Both the position numbers and the translations under genes were made by a program. A stretch of 64,000 bases of DNA, taken from contig CAXBDK010000003.1 of assembly GCA_963974715.1 (NCBI GenBank), forward strand, positions 186,001 through 250,000. The letters run 5' to 3'. The notes beneath the pieces are model-generated. The model made no database searches. It was not told the origin of the DNA and saw nothing but the letters and a program-made list of their open reading frames with translations. How positions within the stretch are numbered: the stretch's first letter is position 1; each line of letters starts with the position of its first letter. This DNA comes from Sediminicola sp963974715 (GTDB lineage: Bacteria > Bacteroidota > Bacteroidia > Flavobacteriales > Flavobacteriaceae). Positions 42,351 to 49,715 of the stretch are shown here, piece by piece.

Positions 42351-43454
42351 CTAAAGTTGAAGTGAATACCTAACACTTCTCCCCGCTCCTACCGGAACGA
42401 AAATACTCTTTACAACTAAGTCTTGTAAGTCCCTTGTTGCCGTTGCTTTGGAGGTTCCGGCAATGCCAACATATTTTCTGGCGTTCATGCCTCCTTCAAA
42501 ACCTTTTGGACCTTCGTCCAGCATTCTCCTAATCACTTTTAACTGCCGTTCATTAAGTACAGGTAGGTTTACATCAAAGAACCTGGTCTTTTTCAAAGTA
42601 AATTCAATTTCTTCCTCCGCTTGAATTTGTGCATCCAAAACGGTTTTTACAAAGTAGGTTATCCATGGGGTTATTTCATTGGAACGTTGTGCCAATTGCA
42701 GCGCACCATAATAGTTGCTTTTATGTTGTTCAATTGATTTTGAAAGACTTAACAAAATAGGTCTTTGGATACTTTGTGATAACGCTTTTTCCGAAATGGC
42801 ACGGCCAATTCTGCCATTACCATCTTCAAAAGGGTGAATGGATTCAAAATACAAGTGTGCTATTGCGGCTCGTAAAATGGGTTGTTTGATTGGCTTGGAG
42901 CCATTGGGTGCAGTGGCATTAAACCATGAAATAAAATTGGTCATCTCTTTTTCCACTATAGCAGATGGTGGGGCTTCAAAATGTATTTTCTCCTTTCCCA
43001 TCGCCCCGGACACAATCTGCATGGGTTCTTGGTGGGTACGCCATACACCTGATTTAATAGCTGTGCTTCCTTTCATCAGCATAACATGCCATGAGAAAAG
43101 GGTTTCTTTCTGTAAGCGTTCCGAAAAGCTGTTCCTTACGGCTATCATCAGCTCCGATATGCCTTCTACCTTTTTGTCATTCACAATAGGTAAGTCACCA
43201 TGGAGACCTAGATTTCTTCTAATGGATGAAACCACATCCTTTCGACTCAAATACTCTCCTTCTATTTCTGAGGTTTTAATAGCCTCGGAAACCATAATGT
43301 TGATCATGGCTTCAGTTTGCATTTCTTTGGGAAGTCCCTCCAACAACCCACTTATTCTCCCAGTTCGCTCCGCGAATTGAAATAACATAGCCTCAATACC
43401 AATAATTTCATATCGAAAATTAGGCCAGTCCTTTTGTTGCCAATTATATTTCAT
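42351..43454 (-). CDS. Fic family protein (AMP-transferase) with winged-helix C-terminus
   Basis: A 367-residue protein with an N-terminal DUF4172-like region, the inhibitory helix TSEIEG (61-66; [S/T]xxxE[G/N]) placed before the Fic core (class II), and the catalytic HPFEDGNGRIGR (H207). The C-terminal 80 residues (VLNERQLKVIRRMLDEGP, SKATATRDLQDLV) form a winged helix. Fic enzymes add AMP to hydroxyl side chains of target proteins, here autoinhibited by the helix. The DNA-binding tail and two inverted repeats at the gene's own promoter suggest autoregulation. The target is unknown. It ends the accessory island and may be linked to defence. Confidence 0.93.
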   Translation of the reverse strand: MKYNWQQKDWPNFRYEIIGIEAMLFQFAERTGRISGLLEGLPKEMQTEAMINIMVSEAIKTSEIEGEYLSRKDVVSSIRRNLGLHGDLPIVNDKKVEGISELMIAVRNSFSERLQKETLFSWHVMLMKGSTAIKSGVWRTHQEPMQIVSGAMGKEKIHFEAPPSAIVEKEMTNFISWFNATAPNGSKPIKQPILRAAIAHLYFESIHPFEDGNGRIGRAISEKALSQSIQRPILLSLSKSIEQHKSNYYGALQLAQRSNEITPWITYFVKTVLDAQIQAEEEIEFTLKKTRFFDVNLPVLNERQLKVIRRMLDEGPKGFEGGMNARKYVGIAGTSKATATRDLQDLVVKSIFVPVGAGRSVRYSLQL

Positions 43455-43525
43455 GAGCCGATTAGCTTAATTAATCGACTCAAATATAATCAAAAATTGA
43501 GTTGATTAAGTTGTTTAATTGGCTC
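43455..43525 (-). promoter_or_regulatory. Paired inverted-repeat operators and promoter of the Fic gene
   Basis: Site 1: GAGCCGATTA (43455-43464) and TAATCGACTC (43472-43481), directly before the Fic start codon. Site 2: GAGTTGATTAA (43499-43509) and TTAATTGGCTC (43515-43525). All four half-sites share GAG(C/T)(C/T)(G/A)ATTA. Reverse strand TATATTTG (a full -7 match) lies between them, so a bound repressor would cover the promoter. Confidence 0.6.
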
Positions 43526-43542
43526 GAATAATCTCAAGAAGG

Positions 43543-43573
43543 TTTTACATTATACCATTTTTGACTACTTTTG
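43543..43573 (+). promoter_or_regulatory. Promoter of gpsA
   Basis: TTTT (43543-43546, one base off TTTG), a 19-base spacer and TACTTTTG (43566-43573, full TAnnTTTG match), 19 bases before the gpsA ATG. Confidence 0.55.
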
Positions 43574-43592
43574 GATCGATGAAAGGTTTCCC

Positions 43593-44594
43593 ATGAAGAA
43601 AAAATTGAAATTTGCGGTGATAGGTGGCGGTAGTTGGGCCACGGCAATCGTCAAAATGCTTACCGAAAACCAGCACATGGTAGGTTGGTACATGCGCAAT
43701 AAAGAAGCGATCCAACATATAGCCACCCAAAAACACAATCCCAATTATTTGAGCTCGGTAGAATTCAATGTTGCACAATTGGAGCTTAGCAATTCCTTGG
43801 ACGAGACCGTTAACAATGCCGATATCCTTATTTTTGCCGTTCCATCCGCTTTCCTCGATTCCGAACTAAAACAGCTGACCGTTTCCATAAAGGATTCCAT
43901 CATCTTTTCCGCCATAAAGGGAATCGTACCCGAAACGGGATTGATCGTGGGGGAACATTTTCACCACACCTACGGTATCCCCTATAAAAATATTGGCGTG
44001 ATCACGGGTCCCTGCCATGCGGAAGAGGTTGCCTTGGAAAGGCTGTCATACCTAACCATTGCGTGTTCCGATAAGGAAAAAGCAGAGGTGGTGTCAAAAG
44101 CGCTGCGCTGTGAGTATATCAGGACAAAGATTTCCGATGACATCATCGGTACCGAATATGCCGCTATGTTGAAGAATATCTATGCCATAGCTGCCGGGAT
44201 AGCACACGGACTTGGATATGGTGATAATTTTCAAAGTGTCCTGATGAGCAATGCCATTAGGGAAATGAAGCGTTTTATCAAACGTGTCCACCATATGAAA
44301 CGCAACATCAATAATTCGGCTTATTTAGGGGATCTTTTGGTTACGGGTTATTCGGTGTTCAGCCGCAACCGTATGTTCGGAAATATGATAGGAAAAGGGT
44401 ATACCGTTAAAAGTGCCATGATGGAAATGAGCATGGTGGCAGAGGGCTACTATGCCACCAAAAGTGCCTATGAAATGAACCTCAGATACAAGAAAAAATC
44501 CAATACCCCCATATTGGACGCAGTATACGATGTGCTGTACGCCCAAAAAAATCCAAAACAGGTATTTTTAAAACTCACCGAAAAATTGGATTAG
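43593..44594 (+). CDS. gpsA: NAD(P)H-dependent glycerol-3-phosphate dehydrogenase
   Basis: A 333-residue enzyme reducing dihydroxyacetone phosphate to sn-glycerol 3-phosphate for phospholipid synthesis. The N-terminal Rossmann motif is VIGGGSWATA (about residues 9-18), FAVPSAFL lies in the cofactor domain, and GPCHAEEVALE and the conserved EYAAMLKNIYAIAAGIAHGLGYGDN (about 190-214) form the substrate domain. The last stop overlaps the stop region of the convergent pbpC gene by four bases, so no terminator separates them. Confidence 0.95.
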   Translation: MKKKLKFAVIGGGSWATAIVKMLTENQHMVGWYMRNKEAIQHIATQKHNPNYLSSVEFNVAQLELSNSLDETVNNADILIFAVPSAFLDSELKQLTVSIKDSIIFSAIKGIVPETGLIVGEHFHHTYGIPYKNIGVITGPCHAEEVALERLSYLTIACSDKEKAEVVSKALRCEYIRTKISDDIIGTEYAAMLKNIYAIAAGIAHGLGYGDNFQSVLMSNAIREMKRFIKRVHHMKRNINNSAYLGDLLVTGYSVFSRNRMFGNMIGKGYTVKSAMMEMSMVAEGYYATKSAYEMNLRYKKKSNTPILDAVYDVLYAQKNPKQVFLKLTEKLD

Positions 44595-47029
44595 TATACC
44601 GTAAATTGAACACTCAGCGTATTTCCCCTTTCATCCATGACCGTAAGCCTATGCCTTCCCAGTTCGGGCACAAGTCCAATTTCATGGAACTCGTTTGTCT
44701 GCATCAGATACCGTTCGTTTAAATACCAGAAAACTTTTGTGCCCGGCTTTGAATGGACCAACTTAAAGACCATCTCGTTCAGGTTCCCCTCAAAATTTTT
44801 GGTCAGGGATATCCTGCTGCCGTCCCTGGGCTGGATGAATTCCATCTCCCGCATACCTTCGTTCTCGCACCCTTCTGCATATGGGGGCAGAGATCTGTAT
44901 TCGGGGTGTTCCTTTTTAAAATAAAATTCCATCAAGGGAGGCAGTACGAACCATGATTCGGTGACCGCAGTGTTAAGGTCTATACAGGAGGCGTTTACCC
45001 TAAACTGTTTTTGCGCATCCAGTTGAACGGACCGATGGTATTTGCATTCTCCCACATAATTCTTTTTATTGGGAATATCCATGGTAATTTTCGGACAGAT
45101 ATCCTTGGCCAAATACCCGCTTTGTGCACAGACTTCCATTGGTGCAAATGCATCCAGGGGCTTTTGTATCCAGGGAGTTTCGGGAAGTACGTCGAATACA
45201 TCGAACAAAATGGGGGCCGCGGTACCCACTCCCGTATTATTGGGCCTTCCTTCCCCATCTGCGTTCCCGACCCATACCCCGACCACTTGGGTGGCGGTGA
45301 CGCCAATGGCCCATGCGTCCTTATTGCCAAAGCTGGTCCCGGTTTTCCATGCTATTTCCTTGGAAGAATCATAAAATTCCCACGATTCGTTTCCTTGGGG
45401 CCTATTTACCTCCTTCATGGCCTCTAGGGTAAGGTAGATGCTTCCAGCATCCCAAAAGGTTTTTTCCGTACCTGGTTTTCCAAAATCCGGTTCCCCGTCC
45501 CTTTCCAAAATGGGTGCAATGAATTCCTTTGTATAATACTCCCCTGAAGTCCGGTTAAAATGGTTGACGGTGGAAACCAGGGAGGCATAGGTCTTGCACA
45601 GATCCCAGAGGTTGCTTTCGGCACCTCCCAGAATCAAAGTAAGTCCGTAGTGGTCCGCCGATCGGTCTATTCCACCGAGTTTGAAAAAATTCAACTGGTC
45701 CCTGAATTTTTCCAGTCCGTAGGATTGCAACAACCGTACAGCTGGGATGTTAAGGGACCGTGCCAATGCACTTTTGGCCTGTACGGCACCGCTATGGCCC
45801 CCATCAAAATTTTCTGGGGTATATCCCGCGATCTGGGTGGGTACATCGGGAACCAACATTTCCGGCAATAGCTCGCCCGCATCCAACATGGCCGTATATA
45901 AGAGTGGTTTTAAAATACTGCCGGTACTGCGGTTGGCCCGAACCATGTCCACATCCTTTTGGTGGTTCCGATCGGTATCGGCATTTCCCACATAGGCCCT
46001 CACCTCCCTGCTGTCAACATCCATCACCAAAACGGCCACATTGTGGACCTGGTTTTGTTTAAGGTCTCTATAATGCCGATCCACTATGGCATTGACGTTC
46101 AACTGCAGTTCCTTATCGATCGTGGTGACCACCCTTTTTCCCTTTCGGGTCCTGTTCAGCCTTGCCACCAAGTGGGGAGCGATCCGTGGCATTGGAAAGG
46201 GCCTTTCCGGCAGTTGCTCCAAGAGGGACAACCTATAGGTAGTCTCATCAATGGTTTCCTTTGCGCGCAATCGCTTGAGCAGGGCATTTCTCTTAAGCAG
46301 TAATTGACGCTGGTTTTTCCCTGGATAGATCAGACCTGGGGCATTGGGCAATACGGCCAAGGTGGCGGCTTCGGCCCAGGACAATTGCTGCGGTTTAAGT
46401 CCAAAATAACGCCATGCCGCCATTTCCAGCCCTACCACATTGCCCCCGTATGGGGCATGGCTGGCATATAGTTCCAAAATCTCTTCTTTTGAATAGCGCA
46501 ACTCCAGACGGGTCGATAAAACAAGTTCCAAAAGTTTCTCCCAATAGGAACGGCCCTTTCGTTGTCTCGACAATCGGATTAGCTGTTGGGACAGGGTACT
46601 GCCGCCCCTGACCGTCCTACCGGCCTTTAGGTTGGCCCCTAACGCCTTGGCCATGGCCACAGGGTTAAATCCGGGATGTAGATAAAAGTAGGTGTCCTCA
46701 AATTCCAGGATACAGTGCTTGAACTTAAAGGGAACACTGTCCGCCACGGGAAAGCGCCACTGGCCGTCGTCGGCTATGCCCGCTCCCAAAAGTGATCCCT
46801 CACGACTTTCCACAACGGTAGCCGTGGGTTTTTGAAAGAGGGTGTGCGGAAGACAAAAATAGTAGGCGGTTAACAACACTGCGGCCAACAGCACCTTTTT
46901 GGGATGTTTTTTTAGAAAATCGCCGGCAATCCCGAAGGCCGACCCTTTTGTTATCTGGCGCCCTTTTGATGGTAAAGCTGCCGACCCGCTGTTTCTTGAT
47001 TTTTTTTGAAGGGGAAATCTAAAGGACAT
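44591..47029 (-). CDS. pbpC: Penicillin-binding protein 1C
   Basis: An 812-residue bifunctional peptidoglycan synthase. A basic cytoplasmic start and one membrane helix (about 40-60) precede the glycosyltransferase domain, with EDTYFYLHPG and GSTLSQQLIRL (about 145). The transpeptidase has the SxxK active site in STGSILKP (about 385) and the KTGTSFGNKDAW motif (about 570). A C-terminal BiPBP_C-like beta domain lies outside the catalytic part. It acts in the periplasm. In Escherichia coli pbpC is paired with an alpha-2-macroglobulin gene; a homologue lies 2.7 kb upstream here on the same strand. Confidence 0.95.
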   Translation of the reverse strand: MSFRFPLQKKSRNSGSAALPSKGRQITKGSAFGIAGDFLKKHPKKVLLAAVLLTAYYFCLPHTLFQKPTATVVESREGSLLGAGIADDGQWRFPVADSVPFKFKHCILEFEDTYFYLHPGFNPVAMAKALGANLKAGRTVRGGSTLSQQLIRLSRQRKGRSYWEKLLELVLSTRLELRYSKEEILELYASHAPYGGNVVGLEMAAWRYFGLKPQQLSWAEAATLAVLPNAPGLIYPGKNQRQLLLKRNALLKRLRAKETIDETTYRLSLLEQLPERPFPMPRIAPHLVARLNRTRKGKRVVTTIDKELQLNVNAIVDRHYRDLKQNQVHNVAVLVMDVDSREVRAYVGNADTDRNHQKDVDMVRANRSTGSILKPLLYTAMLDAGELLPEMLVPDVPTQIAGYTPENFDGGHSGAVQAKSALARSLNIPAVRLLQSYGLEKFRDQLNFFKLGGIDRSADHYGLTLILGGAESNLWDLCKTYASLVSTVNHFNRTSGEYYTKEFIAPILERDGEPDFGKPGTEKTFWDAGSIYLTLEAMKEVNRPQGNESWEFYDSSKEIAWKTGTSFGNKDAWAIGVTATQVVGVWVGNADGEGRPNNTGVGTAAPILFDVFDVLPETPWIQKPLDAFAPMEVCAQSGYLAKDICPKITMDIPNKKNYVGECKYHRSVQLDAQKQFRVNASCIDLNTAVTESWFVLPPLMEFYFKKEHPEYRSLPPYAEGCENEGMREMEFIQPRDGSRISLTKNFEGNLNEMVFKLVHSKPGTKVFWYLNERYLMQTNEFHEIGLVPELGRHRLTVMDERGNTLSVQFTVY

Positions 47030-47059
47030 CTGGCACGGCTGTATTTGGAATGGATTTTG

Positions 47060-47368
47060 TCACTCGGCCTTCCCATATTCCCGTTCCACAAGGCACACCC
47101 GTACAGTATAGGAAGAGTACCAGTCAGCGATACCCTTTCTCTGGGCAACCAAGTGGTCTGTCTGCATTTTCCAATTGGAAATGGCTTCCAAAGTTTCCCA
47201 ATAGCTAACTGTGATGCCAAGTGTTTCCCGTGCACTTTCAACTCCCAAAAAACCTGGTTGTTGACGGGCCAGGGCCATCATCCGTTCGGCCATTTCGGAA
47301 TAACCATCGGCTATTTCGGTCCTTTGGGACGTAAAGATAACAGCGTAATAAGGTACTTTGGGATTCAT
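47060..47368 (-). CDS. ABM-domain (antibiotic biosynthesis monooxygenase-like) protein
   Basis: A 102-residue protein from ATG 47368 (MNPKVPYYAVIFTSQR). The dimeric alpha-beta barrel pattern of the ABM family is seen: YAVIFTSQRTEIADGYSEMAERM, QQPGFLGVESARETLGITVSYWETLEAISNWK. Family members bind haem or small molecules or act as cofactor-free oxygenases, and the name does not imply antibiotic synthesis. It starts 7 bases after the upstream small gene's stop, so they form an operon; 30 bases separate it from pbpC. Confidence 0.85.
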   Translation of the reverse strand: MNPKVPYYAVIFTSQRTEIADGYSEMAERMMALARQQPGFLGVESARETLGITVSYWETLEAISNWKMQTDHLVAQRKGIADWYSSYTVRVCLVEREYGKAE

Positions 47369-47375
47369 CTCCGGG

Positions 47376-47732
47376 TCATTTAATATAACCTTTATCAACA
47401 AAATAATTTACCAAGGCCTCCTTCATCAAAACAGATTGTTCGCCCGCCTTCAAAGTGGGCAATTCCTCCAAAATGGTATAATGTGGCCAACCTTCCCCAT
47501 CAAAATAATCGAAGCTGTAATAACCATAAGGTTCCAATAGCCTACAAATGGCAATGTGCATCAGGTTTATCTTTTCATCCTTCTTGAATTCCCGGTGCAA
47601 CTGACCCAATTCCTGTACCCCTACAAGATAAATAATAGCGTCCAACTCCAATGGATCGCCATCGGCGAACTGGGCCGATAACCTGGAGACCAAGACTTCC
47701 CACCGCTCCTTTAACTCTAAATCTCTAGCCAT
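47376..47732 (-). CDS. Conserved hypothetical protein, 118 residues
   Basis: An acidic, helical protein without signal peptide or recognised domain. Notable segments are LVGVQELGQLHREFKKDEKINLMHIAICRLLEPYGYY and HYTILEELPTLKAGEQSVLMKEALVNYFV. I recall similar proteins in Flavobacteriia but know no function. ATG 47732 is chosen because upstream in-frame codons read through the cvpA promoter on the other strand. It is the first gene of a likely operon with the ABM protein and is divergent from the CvpA-like gene. Confidence 0.75.
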   Translation of the reverse strand: MARDLELKERWEVLVSRLSAQFADGDPLELDAIIYLVGVQELGQLHREFKKDEKINLMHIAICRLLEPYGYYSFDYFDGEGWPHYTILEELPTLKAGEQSVLMKEALVNYFVDKGYIK

Positions 47733-47770
47733 GTTTTCTAATGAAAACACAAAGGTACAAATCAAAATTC

Positions 47771-47778
47771 TATATTTG
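47771..47778 (+). promoter_or_regulatory. -7 box for the cvpA-like gene
   Basis: TATATTTG fully matches TAnnTTTG and ends 15 bases before the ATG at 47794. Confidence 0.55.
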
Positions 47779-47793
47779 TGCAAACACTGCACA

Positions 47794-48381
47794 ATGGGTA
47801 TTTTGGACATTATACTTGGACTGCTGATCATTTGGGGTCTTTTCAACGGGATAAAAAACGGGTTTTTTGTTGAGCTGGCATCCCTAATTGCGCTTATCCT
47901 GGGAATTTATGGGGCCATCCATTTCTCCTATATCGTTGGCAATTACCTCTCGGAAAATAGTGACTGGGACAGTCAATACATTCCGTTGATCGCATTTCTG
48001 ATCACCTTCATCATCATCGTAATCGTGGTTTCCCTGGCCGGAAAGATATTGACTAAAATAGCCGACTTTGTACTGTTGGGACTATTGAACAAAATAGCGG
48101 GAGGAATATTCGGTGCCCTAAAAGTTGCGGTAATCCTTGGGGCCTTGTTGATCTTCTTTGATGGCACCAATGAGCGTACCGGAATCATAAAAAAGGAAAC
48201 CTTGGAAAAATCGGTGCTGTATGAACCCCTTCGGGAAATAGGCGCCTTTGTTTTCAGTCGCGTTCTACAGGAATATCCTGTGGAGAAAAAGGAAACCATC
48301 GTGGTCCACCACGCCCCTTTTTACAAATGGGCGGTACTTACTGGGCATCCCAATGCCGCACCAGGTCCTATCAGATCATAA
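47794..48381 (+). CDS. CvpA family membrane protein
   Basis: A 195-residue protein with four hydrophobic segments: LDIILGLLIIWGLFNG, a LASLIALILGIYGAIHF stretch, IPLIAFLITFIIIVIVVSL, and GALKVAVILGALLIFF. This is the CvpA topology, with the characteristic GxxxG/KNGFF near the first helix. CvpA is an inner-membrane protein linked to colicin V export and envelope stress; its molecular role is unsettled. ATG 47794 lies just behind a good -7 box, favouring it over an upstream in-frame ATG. Confidence 0.9.
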   Translation: MGILDIILGLLIIWGLFNGIKNGFFVELASLIALILGIYGAIHFSYIVGNYLSENSDWDSQYIPLIAFLITFIIIVIVVSLAGKILTKIADFVLLGLLNKIAGGIFGALKVAVILGALLIFFDGTNERTGIIKKETLEKSVLYEPLREIGAFVFSRVLQEYPVEKKETIVVHHAPFYKWAVLTGHPNAAPGPIRS

Positions 48382-48425
48382 GACAGGTGATGAATGCATG
48401 TATTCCAACAATAGGTCAAAAAAAA

Positions 48426-48451
48426 GACTGTCCCAAAAAATTGGAACAGTC
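48426..48451 (-). terminator. Terminator of the lipocalin-like lipoprotein gene
   Basis: Read on the reverse strand, GACTGTTCCAA pairs with TTGGGACAGTC (one G-T) and is followed by a T run. It lies about 35 bases beyond the stop of the minus-strand gene. Confidence 0.7.
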
Positions 48452-48484
48452 CCCTTATCTAACAGTTTAAATCTACTCCGTGAT

Positions 48485-49012
48485 TTAAGCGGGATCCGCC
48501 ACCACTTTGGTATAGGTGATCACCAACTGCACTTGGGTAATCGCACCATCCACATCCCTTATGTTCTGGTCTACCACAAATGAAAAGGCGGTTTCATCGG
48601 TATTGATGGCAACTTCCAATATCTGAAGGTTACAATTATCCACAAGTCCAATTTCGTCGCCTACCAAGTTCCAGGTTCCTTCCGTGGAATACTCCGCATC
48701 GCATCCACTTACATTGGTCGCCTGTTGTAAGGTATAGGCCCTATTGCTGGAAAAGCTGTACGACACATCGTTTTGACATTCGTCCTGCTGGGCGAAGATA
48801 TCCTCGGATGGATTGTCCTCATCATCATCCGTAATATCCACTTCTTCGTCCGATGTGATGGCGGTCAGTTCCCAAGTGCCGACCAATACCGCTTCATCTT
48901 CGGTAAGGGCACCGGTAAAATCCTCCACGCAATAGGAGTCATCATCGGAATTGCAACTAGTAGCCGTGAAGCCCATTAGGGCAAGTGTTAATAAAAAAAG
49001 TATTCTTTTCAT
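48485..49012 (-). CDS. Lipocalin-like lipoprotein
   Basis: A 175-residue protein with a type II signal peptide (MKRILFLLTLALMGFTATSC, lipid-modified Cys at 20), so it is anchored in the outer or inner membrane. The body resembles lipocalin-like/DUF5004 domains: VGTWELTAI, YSFSSNRAYTLQQ and GTWNLVGDEIGLVD. An Asp/Glu-rich insert (VDITDDDEDNPSED) could bind cations. Such proteins are frequent in flavobacteria and of unknown ligand. A clear terminator follows. Confidence 0.85.
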   Translation of the reverse strand: MKRILFLLTLALMGFTATSCNSDDDSYCVEDFTGALTEDEAVLVGTWELTAITSDEEVDITDDDEDNPSEDIFAQQDECQNDVSYSFSSNRAYTLQQATNVSGCDAEYSTEGTWNLVGDEIGLVDNCNLQILEVAINTDETAFSFVVDQNIRDVDGAITQVQLVITYTKVVADPA

Positions 49013-49175
49013 TTTTGTTCTTTTTTATGAGTTTATAGCTAGATACAAAAATGTGCAAAAGGTTGCATAAAAAATGGATCTTTCCTTTTCGGCAATGAAA
49101 CCGCAGTTATTTACAGGCGACAAGAAAGGGTCCCAACGCACTATTAAAGGGAGGTTTATCTAAGCTGAAAGCGGG

Positions 49176-49625
49176 CTAAAGTATTTTTTCAAAGCAGACA
49201 CTGTTGTCAATGCCTTTGTACTGTCCGTAATTGGGAATTGGCAGATAACCATTTTTACGATATAGCGCAATTGCTTCCGGTTGCTTTTTTCCCGTCTCCA
49301 GCACACATCGTTCATAGCCCAGTTCCTTGGCCCAAATCTCCAATCCCTTAAGGACTTCAGAGGCAATGCCCCTTCCCCTGTAGGGAGGCAAAAGGTACAT
49401 TCGTTTCACCTCCATGGACATGGGATCAAATTCTTTTATGGCACCGCATCCAACAGCTTTATTCCCCAAAAAGGCCAATAGCGCATAGGGTATATCCACG
49501 ATTTTATTGAACTGGTCATAATACAGATGATCCGGTCCGTCCCGTAGGGCAAGATCGGCATCCAATTGGGCCACTAAGGCCTTAAATTCTTCGTTTCTCG
49601 AATCGGTCCGTAACAAATCTGCCAT
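49176..49625 (-). CDS. GNAT family N-acetyltransferase
   Basis: A 149-residue acetyltransferase. The acetyl-CoA-binding motif is YRGRGIASEVLKGLEIWAKELGY (about residues 78-100), preceded by beta-strand 4 EVKRMYLLPP; the C-terminal VLETGKKQPEAIALYRKNGY is also typical. It transfers acetyl groups from acetyl-CoA to an amine; the substrate is not evident. It lies between two minus-strand genes with gaps of 163 and 90 bases. Confidence 0.9.
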   Translation of the reverse strand: MADLLRTDSRNEEFKALVAQLDADLALRDGPDHLYYDQFNKIVDIPYALLAFLGNKAVGCGAIKEFDPMSMEVKRMYLLPPYRGRGIASEVLKGLEIWAKELGYERCVLETGKKQPEAIALYRKNGYLPIPNYGQYKGIDNSVCFEKIL

Positions 49626-49715
49626 TGGTGCCTTTTTTAAACACTTATATATAGCTATGTTCGCTATTTTCCCAACATACTGGTACCTCCGAATTTACAG
49701 GACCATTTAAGGGAC

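Noticed and set aside
43455..43592. Right-hand copy of the tRNA-Asp 3' end as an island attachment site
   Set aside because: No match to the tRNA 3' sequence was seen near the Fic-gpsA boundary, so no integrase-type att site can be claimed; no integrase gene is present either.
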